Assembly (NCBI GenBank): GCA_017304275.1
Contig: JAFKKW010000439.1
Span: 1 to 10,747 of the forward strand
Source of the DNA: Hyphomicrobiales bacterium
GTDB lineage: Bacteria > Pseudomonadota > Alphaproteobacteria > Rhizobiales > Hyphomicrobiaceae
Direction: 5' to 3'
DNA length: 10,747 bases
Under the pieces are notes generated by a model, which was given only the letters and a program-made list of their open reading frames with translations, searched no databases and was not told the DNA's origin. The translations under genes were made by a program, and so were the position numbers. Shown piece by piece: positions 1 through 6,176 of the stretch. Every line of letters starts with the position of its first letter. Within the stretch, counting starts at the first letter, position 1.

Positions 1-543
1 GACGCGGGCGACGCGCGGCGCGTCGGCGGCCGGGGGCGCGAACCCGTAGTGACGCGCAAGGGCCGCGAGTGCCATGCCGAGCACGATCTTGCCCGAGCGT
101 TGCGGCCATCCCGCACGGCGCTCGGCATCCTCGAGCCCGCGCAGATGACAGCACACGTCGATCAGGACGCCGGAAAGCTCGGGGCCGACGGAGGACAGTG
201 CGCGCCGCACGCGCTCGCCGGCCGCGATGACGTTGTCGGCAAGCTCAACGCCGGCGCCCGGCGCGCTGCGCCGTCCCGCCCCCGTGGTGGTCGCGGCCGG
301 GTTCCAACTCTGGGTGACGCTGGGCGACATCTGAGCGAACCAGAAGTCGGCACGCAGCCTCTCACCGGCATTGAACTGGGCTTCGCTGATCAGCGGGTTG
401 CCGTCGCCGTCGCGCCGGTTGAACAGCCACGCGATCGGGCTTTCGGCGAGGTTGCGGCCGGGGCGCGCGCAATCCGCGCGCGACTTCCGCTGATGCTTGG
501 AACGCGCGGGGGCGTTCGGCGAAATGCGCGCAAGGCGGCTCAT
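1..543 (-). CDS. DUF6456 domain protein, C-terminus cut by window edge
   Basis: The reading frame starts at an ATG complementary to 541-543 and stays open for 181 codons to base 1, so its C-terminus lies outside the window. A good ribosome site, GGAGAGAGG, sits two bases before the ATG. The N-terminal 30 residues are basic and low in complexity. From about residue 36 the protein matches my memory of DUF6456: an SPIAWL-type segment, then an RRDGDGNPLIS stretch, a GERLRADF motif (60-67), FAQMSP (69-74) and W80-N81. It continues with a helical C-terminal part containing CCHLRGLE (131-138) and GKIVLGMAL (151-159). There is no signal peptide or membrane helix, so it is probably cytoplasmic. The DnaA-like gene ends 19 bases upstream on the same strand, so the two are probably co-transcribed. 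The molecular function of DUF6456 is not known to me; a regulatory or DNA-linked role is only suggested by the neighbour. Confidence 0.8.
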   Translation of the reverse strand, partial: MSRLARISPNAPARSKHQRKSRADCARPGRNLAESPIAWLFNRRDGDGNPLISEAQFNAGERLRADFWFAQMSPSVTQSWNPAATTTGAGRRSAPGAGVELADNVIAAGERVRRALSSVGPELSGVLIDVCCHLRGLEDAERRAGWPQRSGKIVLGMALAALARHYGFAPPAADAPRVARV

Positions 544-562
544 TCCTCTCTCCGGAAAAACG

Positions 563-1024
563 TCAGATGTCGCGAAGTCCGTGTATGAGATCCGGACCCA
601 CCAACGTGGGTACGATCCATTCCATGAGCTCGAGCGCGCGGTCGAAGACGGGATCGTCGCGGCGATCCTCGATCACGGCGCAGGCGTGGGCGACCGTGGT
701 GCGGTCGCGGCCGAAGACCGTGCCGACGTCGGTCAGGTTCAATCCGCAAGACACGTGCGCGAGATACATGGCGGCCTGACGGGCGAGCGCGACCGGCGCT
801 TTGCCGCGTGACGGTGCCGCGAGATCCGCGCAGGCGACGCCGAAGATCTCGCCGATGGCGGCCTCGATCAAGCAGCGCAGGCGCTCCGCCTCGCGCGCGG
901 GAAGATCGTGCAGGCGCTTGGTCCCGGTCTCGCGCTCATCGGCGTCATCCATGAACCACGCGGCAACGCGATCGCGATCGGCACGCGGGGGACTCGGGCA
1001 TTCGACAGAGGACCTGAAACTCAT
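563..1024 (-). CDS. Small DnaA domain IV-like helix-turn-helix protein
   Basis: The 153-residue protein carries a stand-alone version of the DNA-binding domain IV of the replication initiator DnaA (about residues 50-125). Visible family marks are the helix SRGKAPVALARQAAMYLAH, the turn with LNLTDVG, and the signature FGRDRTTVAHACAVIED (104-120), which corresponds to the DnaA-box recognition helix. The AAA+ ATPase domain of DnaA is absent, so it cannot act as a full initiator; binding DnaA-box-like DNA as a regulator is an inference. The start is uncertain. I chose the ATG before SFRSS, which has a GAGAG-type purine stretch upstream. An ATG at 1075 (17 residues longer) is a fair alternative. 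A still longer start at 1201 is unlikely because it would run through the mucR terminator at 1158-1193. The DUF6456 gene follows 19 bases downstream. Confidence 0.85.
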   Translation of the reverse strand: MSFRSSVECPSPPRADRDRVAAWFMDDADERETGTKRLHDLPAREAERLRCLIEAAIGEIFGVACADLAAPSRGKAPVALARQAAMYLAHVSCGLNLTDVGTVFGRDRTTVAHACAVIEDRRDDPVFDRALELMEWIVPTLVGPDLIHGLRDI

Positions 1025-1157
1025 GCGGGACCGTCTCTCGATGAAGCATTCCATCTCGTTCACGGCGTCGATCATACGCTCCGCTTTCGGATGGCCTAGA
1101 CCGAAACTACCGGAGCGGTGAACGGCGAGGATAAGTCCGGCCGGTGCGGGTTGCGGC

Positions 1158-1193
1158 ACAAACAAAAAGGCGCCGGCCTCGCGACCGTGCGCC
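1158..1193 (-). terminator. Rho-independent terminator of the mucR-type gene
   Basis: Read on the minus strand, GGCGC-A-CGG pairs with CCG-GCGCC (eight base pairs with one bulged A) around the loop TCGCGAGG. TTTTTGTTTG follows immediately. It lies 33 bases after the stop codon of the MucR-type gene. It also argues against a long N-terminal extension of the next gene downstream. Confidence 0.85.
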
Positions 1194-1225
1194 CTCGTCA
1201 TCCGATCCCGTGTGCGGTCCGCGCG

Positions 1226-1633
1226 CTACTTCTCGCGGCGCGTTCCGAGACCCATCTTCTTGGCGAGGTCCGAGCGCGCGCGCGCATAGTTCGGCGCCAC
1301 CATCGGATAGTCATGGGGGAGCCCCCACTTCTCGCGATATTCCTCCGGCGACAGATTGTAGTGCGTGCGCAGGTGCCGCTTCAGCGACTTGAACTTCTTG
1401 CCGTCCTCGAGACACACGATGTGGTCGGGCATCACCGACCTCTTGACGGGGACTTTCGGCTTCAGCTCCTCGCGCTCGGGCTGAACCACCGTACCGGTGG
1501 CGCGACTCAATGCGGCATGGGTCTCGTTGATGAGCTGCGGCAAGTTCTCTGCGCCGATCGTATTGTTGCTTACGAACGCGGAGACGATCCGCGCCGTCAG
1601 CTCGACCAACCCCGTTTCGGCCCCGTCGTCCAT
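1226..1633 (-). CDS. mucR: MucR/Ros-family transcriptional regulator
   Basis: The 135-residue protein belongs to the Ros/MucR prokaryotic zinc-finger family, whose members silence or regulate exopolysaccharide, motility, virulence and cell-cycle genes in alphaproteobacteria. The N-terminal helix ([13 protein letters not shown], 12-24) matches the oligomerisation region. The DNA-binding core begins at [19 protein letters not shown] (69-87) and continues [17 protein letters not shown] (90-106), [18 protein letters not shown] to the end. The metal-ligand pattern is C74-x2-D77-x9-H87-x3-H91: the second Cys of Ros is replaced by Asp, a variation known among MucR homologues. I chose the start before DDGAETG because GGGAAGGGAA lies seven bases upstream; the open frame extends 23 codons further but looks non-coding and would overlap the promoter region. 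It has its own promoter (1713-1740) and terminator (1158-1193), so it is probably monocistronic. Autoregulation is common in the family but only inferred here. Confidence 0.95.
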   Translation of the reverse strand: MDDGAETGLVELTARIVSAFVSNNTIGAENLPQLINETHAALSRATGTVVQPEREELKPKVPVKRSVMPDHIVCLEDGKKFKSLKRHLRTHYNLSPEEYREKWGLPHDYPMVAPNYARARSDLAKKMGLGTRREK

Positions 1634-1699
1634 CGTCGTTCCCTTCCCAAACGGCCCGCAGCACATCCGCCGAGGTCCGAAACCTACAACACCCAAAGT

Positions 1700-1730
1700 C
1701 AAGTCAAGGCTACTTATAGTCTTTGACTTG
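1700..1730. promoter_or_regulatory. Inverted repeat over the mucR promoter, possible operator
   Basis: CAAGTCAAGG (1700-1709) and CTTTGACTTG (1721-1730) form an inverted repeat matching at nine of ten positions with an 11-base centre. The half-sites cover the -10 box and the probable start of transcription of the MucR-type gene. A second copy of the AAGTC motif at 1696-1700 makes the left half partly repeated in tandem. Position and symmetry suggest a repressor site, with autoregulation the simplest idea. MucR proteins usually bind AT-rich DNA with little symmetry, so another regulator is possible. Confidence 0.4.
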
Positions 1731-1740
1731 CCAGCCTCAA
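1713..1740 (-). promoter_or_regulatory. Probable sigma-70 promoter of the mucR-type gene
   Basis: On the minus strand a -35 box TTGAGG (complement of 1735-1740) and a -10 box TATAAG (complement of 1713-1718) are 16 bases apart. The -10 box differs from consensus at one position and the -35 box at two. Transcription would begin near 1705, leaving a leader of about 70 bases before the ATG at 1633. The stretch is clearly more AT-rich than its surroundings. It is assigned by eye. Confidence 0.55.
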
Positions 1741-1960
1741 GCTGAACGCAACATGATCAGGCAGGCTAGGCGTGGGGTCTGTTGTGAAGCGGCCAATCTA
1801 TGCCGCGCACGTCTTTGGACATCAATCGACCTTGGATGTCAACGCCGGGGTGCCAAATCGTGCATTAATCCCTAATCCCGGCAAGACTCGGGTTGGGATA
1901 CGCTAGCTACCGATTTGCTGGCAATTCAATTGGGCGGCGCAGGATAGGAAAGATTTCGTC

Positions 1961-1982
1961 GGCCGATTGCCGGCAATCGGCC
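1961..1982. repeat. Perfect 22-base palindrome
   Basis: The half-site GGCCGATTGCC is followed directly by its exact reverse complement GGCAATCGGCC, with no spacer. Symmetry stops at the next base on each side. It lies about 240 bases before the peptidase start codon and just upstream of the weak promoter candidate. It could be a dimer-binding operator or a hairpin; there is no T-tract, so a terminator is unlikely. Confidence 0.8.
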
Positions 1983-2059
1983 TGCAAATTATTGGCGCTG
2001 CACGCTTGCTTGTATTTCCAATCCTTCGTTAAGATTGAGGTGTCCACGGCAGAGTTGCA

Positions 2060-2100
2060 GCGTTGCCTTCCAGCTGCGAAGGTGCATTTTGCGGCAACGC
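2060..2100 (+). other. Possible leader hairpin before the peptidase gene
   Basis: GCGTTGCC (2060-2067) is the exact reverse complement of GGCAACGC (2093-2100). A competing stem, CCTTC (2066-2070) with GAAGG (2078-2082), lies inside it. If transcription starts near 2042, both stems would be in the untranslated leader. I recognise no known riboswitch. Confidence 0.3.
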
Positions 2101-2202
2101 CCGTTGCACTCGAGCCTCGGCTCCGCCCGCTTCATCGCATTCCGTAACCTGAGGTTCCTGCCCCTAGGGGCGGGGCCGTCCGAACGTCGAGAAAGTTGCC
2201 TC

Positions 2203-4308
2203 ATGGAAGCTTCCGCCCCGCGCACGCCTCCCGCCATGCCGCCCGTCGCTCCGCGCCGGCCGGTGACCGCCACGCATCATGGCGTGACGCTGGTCGACGA
2301 CTACGCCTGGCTGCGGGCGCCGAACTGGCAGGACGTCATGCGCGAGCCGGCGCTGCTCGATCCGGAGATCCGCGCCTATCTCGAGGCGGAAAACGCCTAC
2401 ACGGAGCAGGCGCTCGCTTCGACGGACGCATTGCAGGCCGAGCTGTTCGCGGAGATGAAGGCGCGCCTCAAGCCGGACGACTCCTCGGTGCCGGCTCCCG
2501 ACGGGCCGTTCGCGTACTACTCCAACTTCGTAGCCGGCGGGCAGTATCCGCGCCTCTGCCGGCATCCGCGTGATGGCGGCGACGCGCAGATCCTGCTCGA
2601 CGGCAACGCGGAAGCCCACGGCAAATCCTACTGGGACCTCGGCGCAAGCACGCACAGCCCGGATCACAAGCTGCTCGCCTATGCCGTCGACGACAAGGGA
2701 TCGGAACTCTACACAATCCGCATTCGCGATCTTTCCACCGGCGCGGATCTCGCCGATGCCATTCCCGATACGCGCGGCGAGATGCAATGGGCCAACGATG
2801 GGCAGACGCTGTTCTACATCCGCATCGACGACAACCACCGGCCGCTGTTCGTCTACCGGCATCGCATCGGCACGCCGGTCTCCGAAGACGTGCTCGTGTA
2901 CGAAGAGAAGGACATCGGCTTCTACGTCGCGCTCGACAAGACACTGTCGGGCAAGTTCCTGATCGTGGACGCACACGATCACCAGACCAACGAGGTCTAC
3001 CTGATCGACGCCGACGAGCCTCGGAGCGCGCTGCATCTGGTCGCCGCCCGCGAGCCCGGCCACGAGTACCAGGTCGACCACCGCGGGTCGCACCTGATCA
3101 TTACCACCAACTCGGGCGGCGCCGAGGACTTCCGCATCGTGGCTACGCCTTTGCACCAACCGGATCCCGCGAACTGGCGCGAGATCGTCCCGCACAAGCC
3201 GGGGCGACTGATCCTCGACGTGTTCGTGTACGAGACCTTCCTGGCGCGGCTCGAGCGCGAGGACAGCCTGCCGCGGATCGTGGTTACGCCGCTCGGGTCC
3301 GGCATCGCCGTCGACCGCGAGATCCTCGATCTTCCGGGCGAGCATACGATTGCCTTCGACGAGGAGGCCTATGCGCTCGGCATGAGCGCGGGCTACGAGT
3401 TCGACACGACGACGCTGCGCTTCACCTATTCGTCCATGACGACGCCGGCCGAGACCTACGACTACGACATGGCGGCGCGGACGCGGGTGCTGCGCAAGCG
3501 GCAGGAAATCCCGTCGGGCCACAATCCGGCGGACTACGTCACGCGGCGCCTCCTGGCGCCGGCCAAGGACGGCGAGACGGTGCCGGTGTCGATCCTCTAC
3601 CACAAGGACACGCCGCTCGACGGCTCGGCGCCGCTGTTCCTCTACGGCTACGGCTCCTACGGCATCTCGATCCCGGCCTCGTTCTCGACGGCGCGGCTGT
3701 CGCTCGTGGACCGCGGCTTCATCTTCGCCATCGCGCACATCCGCGGCGGCAAGGACAAGGGCTACCGCTGGTACACGGACGGCAAGCTCGACCGCAAGCT
3801 CAACACGTTCACCGATTTCATCGCGGCGGGCGAGCATCTCGTTGCGGAGGGGCTCACGCGGCGCGGGCGCATCGTCGCCAACGGCGGCTCGGCGGGCGGC
3901 ATGCTGATGGGCGTGGTCGCCAACATGGCGCCGGAGCTTTTCCTCGGCATCATCGCCGACGTGCCGTTCGTCGACGTGCTCAACACGATGCTCGACAAGG
4001 AGCTGCCGCTGACGCCGCCCGAGTGGCCGGAGTGGGGCAACCCGATAGCGAGCGCGCACGACGTGGAGGCCAAGGCCTATCCGCACATCTTCGCCTACGG
4101 CGGCCTCACGGACCCGCGCGTCACCTACTGGGAGCCTGCCAAGTGGATCGCGAAGCTCCGGCGACTGAACACCAGCCCCAACCTGGTGCTCCTCAAGACC
4201 AATATGGAGGCCGGGCACGGCGGCGCCTCGGGGCGCTTCGAGCGGCTGCGCGAGGTGGCGCTCGACTATGCCTTCGCGCTGAAGATCGCCGGAGCCGCCG
4301 GGGTTTAA
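2203..4308 (+). CDS. ptrB: Oligopeptidase B (S9A serine peptidase)
   Basis: The 701-residue protein fits oligopeptidase B of the prolyl oligopeptidase family, usually about 680-710 residues. The enzyme cleaves short peptides after Lys or Arg in the cytoplasm; no signal peptide is seen. The N-terminal HGVTLVDDYAWLR segment (27-39) is typical, followed by the seven-bladed propeller (about 75-410) and the alpha/beta-hydrolase domain. The catalytic residues are Ser563 in NGGSAGG, Asp637 in GGLTDPRV and His672 in EAGHGG. The motif PFVDVLNTMLD (588-598) and Glu607 in PPEWPEWGNP match the arginine-binding part of the family. The residue two after Glu607 is Pro609, where I recall a second Glu in the E. 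coli enzyme. I chose the ATG at 2203; its ribosome site (GAGAAAG) is weak, and an ATG at 2236 is possible. Upstream codons look non-coding. A strong hairpin follows the stop. Confidence 0.95.
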   Translation: MEASAPRTPPAMPPVAPRRPVTATHHGVTLVDDYAWLRAPNWQDVMREPALLDPEIRAYLEAENAYTEQALASTDALQAELFAEMKARLKPDDSSVPAPDGPFAYYSNFVAGGQYPRLCRHPRDGGDAQILLDGNAEAHGKSYWDLGASTHSPDHKLLAYAVDDKGSELYTIRIRDLSTGADLADAIPDTRGEMQWANDGQTLFYIRIDDNHRPLFVYRHRIGTPVSEDVLVYEEKDIGFYVALDKTLSGKFLIVDAHDHQTNEVYLIDADEPRSALHLVAAREPGHEYQVDHRGSHLIITTNSGGAEDFRIVATPLHQPDPANWREIVPHKPGRLILDVFVYETFLARLEREDSLPRIVVTPLGSGIAVDREILDLPGEHTIAFDEEAYALGMSAGYEFDTTTLRFTYSSMTTPAETYDYDMAARTRVLRKRQEIPSGHNPADYVTRRLLAPAKDGETVPVSILYHKDTPLDGSAPLFLYGYGSYGISIPASFSTARLSLVDRGFIFAIAHIRGGKDKGYRWYTDGKLDRKLNTFTDFIAAGEHLVAEGLTRRGRIVANGGSAGGMLMGVVANMAPELFLGIIADVPFVDVLNTMLDKELPLTPPEWPEWGNPIASAHDVEAKAYPHIFAYGGLTDPRVTYWEPAKWIAKLRRLNTSPNLVLLKTNMEAGHGGASGRFERLREVALDYAFALKIAGAAGV

Positions 4309-4312
4309 CTCC

Positions 4313-4347
4313 AGGCCGCGCGGCCGCTTGAGGCCGGGCGGCCTTTC
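4313..4347 (+). terminator. Strong hairpin after the peptidase gene, possible terminator
   Basis: Bases 4313-4319 pair with 4338-4344 (seven pairs) and 4321-4325 with 4332-4336 (five pairs), with one G-G mismatch between and a six-base loop, GCTTGA. The structure begins five bases after the peptidase stop codon. Only TTTC follows, so intrinsic termination may be partial and some read-through into the next gene is likely. Confidence 0.5.
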
Positions 4348-4422
4348 GGGCAAAAACGTCCCGGGGGAAAGGCCGGTCCGCAACCGCGGGGGCGTTCGGC
4401 GTCGCAAGCTGGGGAAGGTCGC

Positions 4423-5709
4423 ATGTTCGGCAACAAGTCCATGGTCCCGACGCCCGGCATGTCGCCCGGCGACGAGCTCGAGCTCTTGCTGCAGGACGTC
4501 AACGCCGCGAGTGCCTCGGCGCGCAGCGCGTGGATCCTGCTGATCGCGCTCGAAGCCTATTTCTTCATCGCGCTGGCCGGCATCAGCCATCGCGATCTGC
4601 TGCTCGGCACGCCGGTCGCGCAGCCGATCCTGCAGGTCTCGATTCCGCTGCGTTCGTTCATCCTGTTCGGGCCGCTGGTGCTGATCGTCATGCACGCGGG
4701 CGTGCTGTTGCAGCACATCATCCTGGCGCGCAAGCTCAAGGCGCTCGACGCCGGTTTCAATCGCCAGGAAGCGCTGCCGCTGACGCATCCGGCGCGGCTG
4801 CGCGTGCACACCTACTATTTCTCGCAGCTGGAGGCGGGGCCGGAGACGAGCGTGCTGGTGCGGGCGGGGTTCCGCGTCATCGACTGGCTGTTCCTGCGGC
4901 TCTTGCCGATCGGGCTCCTGCTGGCGTTCCAGCTGACGTATCTGCCCGTACACGACGCCGAGATCACGTGGTGGCACCGCATCTACGTGCTGATCGATAT
5001 CCTGATCGTCGCCGGCGTCTCGCGGTTCCTCGCCGGGCTCGACAAGGTCTATCCGGGCAACGAGACGCTCACGGGCGATACCGTGTTGCGCCGCTTCGTC
5101 GGTGCGTTCGCGGCCTTTCTGGTGCTCAGTTTCTCAGTGCTGGTCGCAACCATCCCCGGCGAATGGATCGACCGGACGCTCGGGTCGGTGAACGCGGTCG
5201 CGACGCCGGTGCCCGTGCAGGCGCTCGGCAACGTGACGCGCGACCTGCCGCCGGGGGCGCGCGGGCGGCAAGCGTTCCTGCCGACGGCGCTCCTGTTCGA
5301 GGGCGAGGTGGACGACTGGACGCGGCGGCCGACGAGCCTGTTCTCGCGCAACCTGATCGTCATGGACGAGGACCTGGTGCCGGACAACCAGGGCTACGGC
5401 AACGAGACGAGCTTCTCGCTGCGCGGACGCGATCTCAACCACGCGACGTTCGACCGCTCCGACATGCACCGCGTGGACTTCACGGATACGTCGCTCAAGG
5501 GCGCGAGCCTGATCGAGACCAACCTCGAAGGCGCGAAGCTGGTGCGCGTGCGGATGCAGGGTGCGGATCTGTCGCTGGCGCGGCTGGCGGGCGTGCAGGC
5601 GCATGCCGTGCTGCTCGACGGGGCGCGGCTCTGCGAGGGCGATACGCCGCTGCCGCTCGACTACACCGCCGGCATCCAGCGCATCAAATGCACCGGCGCC
5701 TCGCGCTAG
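4423..5709 (+). CDS. Five-helix membrane protein with pentapeptide-repeat C-terminus
   Basis: The 428-residue protein has a membrane half and a repeat half. Hydrophobic helices are seen at about 36-54, 77-101, 152-176, 184-206 and 225-246. After a linker with no obvious domain (250-325), a pentapeptide-repeat stretch runs from about 334 to 405. Its central positions L338, F343, M348, F353, L358, L363, L368, L373, M378, L383 and L388 follow strictly every five residues; L398 and L403 keep the register. This would make a right-handed beta-helix of about three and a half turns, with typical NLEGAKL and MQGADL units. Two cysteines close to each other near the C-terminus (about 406 and 424) could pair. 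The start is well supported by GGGGAAGG five bases upstream. The function is unknown; pentapeptide repeats usually serve as binding scaffolds. The orientation of the repeat domain is uncertain because five helices put the two ends on opposite sides. Confidence 0.88.
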   Translation: MFGNKSMVPTPGMSPGDELELLLQDVNAASASARSAWILLIALEAYFFIALAGISHRDLLLGTPVAQPILQVSIPLRSFILFGPLVLIVMHAGVLLQHIILARKLKALDAGFNRQEALPLTHPARLRVHTYYFSQLEAGPETSVLVRAGFRVIDWLFLRLLPIGLLLAFQLTYLPVHDAEITWWHRIYVLIDILIVAGVSRFLAGLDKVYPGNETLTGDTVLRRFVGAFAAFLVLSFSVLVATIPGEWIDRTLGSVNAVATPVPVQALGNVTRDLPPGARGRQAFLPTALLFEGEVDDWTRRPTSLFSRNLIVMDEDLVPDNQGYGNETSFSLRGRDLNHATFDRSDMHRVDFTDTSLKGASLIETNLEGAKLVRVRMQGADLSLARLAGVQAHAVLLDGARLCEGDTPLPLDYTAGIQRIKCTGASR

Positions 5710-5741
5710 AGTAAGTTTCCACGATCGTCGCCACACACTCC

Positions 5742-5789
5742 ATGGCCGGGGTCATCGCGAAGCGATGCTTCGCATCGACGCCCGGCCAT
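5742..5789. repeat. Nested hairpin repeat element
   Basis: ATGGCCGGG (5742-5750) and CCCGGCCAT (5781-5789) form a perfect nine-pair outer stem. Inside it GCGAAGC (5757-5763) and GCTTCGC (5767-5773) form a perfect seven-pair stem with a three-base GAT loop. The layout resembles the small interspersed palindromic elements common between genes in Hyphomicrobiales. It starts 32 bases after the stop of the membrane protein gene and could also end or protect its transcript, although no T-tract follows. Copy number cannot be judged from one window. Confidence 0.6.
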
Positions 5790-5902
5790 CCAGGATCAAG
5801 AGTATCGGCGCTGGAACAAGCTGCCCCCTGGATACCCGCCTCAAGGACGGCCATGGTGTGGAGAGGTGCGAATGATGTTTCGCGATCGACGTCTTGCGCT
5901 GG

Positions 5903-5970
5903 ATTCCCGCTCTGCGCGCGGGTCGTGCCGAAGGCACGCCTCCGGCGTGACCGCCGCGCTTGGCGGGAAT
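5903..5970. repeat. Interspersed palindromic repeat (ATTCCCGC type)
   Basis: ATTCCCGC (5903-5910) pairs with GCGGGAAT (5963-5970). GCGCG-rich inner arms near 5914-5922 and 5950-5959 extend the pairing imperfectly. Two alternative short hairpins share bases at the centre: CGTGCC-GAA-GGCACG (5924-5938) and ACGCC-TCC-GGCGT (5936-5948). The outer CTGGATTCCCGC and GGGAATGACGG ends are familiar from dispersed intergenic repeats of alphaproteobacteria. A degenerate related stretch, CTGGATACCCGCC, begins at 5828. Open frames across this block are an effect of the repeat and not genes. Confidence 0.6.
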
Positions 5971-6101
5971 GACGGAGCTGTCATTGAGACGGCGGATCAT
6001 CGTTGAGATGGCGGGCGACGGCGGACAGCCCGGCTCCCATCAGAACGACGATGCGCGCGAACCGTATGGCGTCGTCTCCCTAGGTCCGGACGGCGTCCGT
6101 C
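5971..6101. other. Remainder of the convergent intergenic region
   Basis: The bases between the palindromic repeats and the minus-strand terminator hold no convincing gene. A minus-strand frame near 5980-6080 gives a short hydrophobic peptide (RIVVLMGAGLSAV) but lacks a usable start with a ribosome site, so I leave it uncalled. Confidence 0.5.
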
Positions 6102-6133
6102 CAACACAAAACGGCCGCCCCCGAGGGCGGCCG
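6102..6133 (-). terminator. Rho-independent terminator of the exported-protein gene
   Basis: On the minus strand CGGCCGCCC and GGGCGGCCG form a perfect nine-pair stem (6112-6120 with 6125-6133) around a four-base loop. TTTTGTGTT follows directly. It lies about 44 bases after the stop codon at 6177. Confidence 0.9.
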
Positions 6134-6176
6134 CCATGTTGCTCTCACCTCTGTGCGCGTGTCCGCCGGATGCGGC

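Larger units (their letters stand above)
1741..2202. other. Gene-free stretch with palindromes and leader hairpins
   Basis: No convincing coding region is seen on either strand. The stretch is less GC-rich than its surroundings near 1850-2040. It holds a perfect 22-base palindrome (1961-1982), a shorter one, CAATT-C-AATTG (1922-1932), and CCCCTAGGGG (2161-2170). A weak plus-strand promoter candidate, TTGCTT (2006-2011), 18 bases, TAAGAT (2030-2035), could serve the peptidase gene. A hairpin region follows at 2060-2100. Confidence 0.6.

Noticed and set aside
1025..1201. A long N-terminal extension of the DnaA-like protein
   Set aside because: The far part would be read through the mucR terminator, and its translation lacks the character of a folded domain. 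Only the ATG at 1075 remains a reasonable alternative.
2787..4331. A 514-codon plus-strand frame inside the peptidase gene
   Set aside because: It is an out-of-frame reading of the peptidase gene, very rich in Arg and Ala, and has no domain signature.
2164..4977. A 937-codon open frame on the minus strand opposite the peptidase and membrane protein genes
   Set aside because: It runs through two plus-strand genes of clear family identity. Long antisense frames are common in GC-rich coding DNA, and the translation is Arg/Asp/Val-rich with no recognisable domain.
5752..6000. A short minus-strand frame across the intergenic repeats
   Set aside because: The VIPAKRGG... type translation is a known kind of artefact from dispersed palindromic repeats; there is no ribosome site or domain.
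5980..6080. A short hydrophobic peptide frame on the minus strand (RIVVLMGAGLSAV)
   Set aside because: It has no start codon with a ribosome site that would include the hydrophobic core, and it lies between repeats and a terminator. It could be a gene remnant, but support is too thin.
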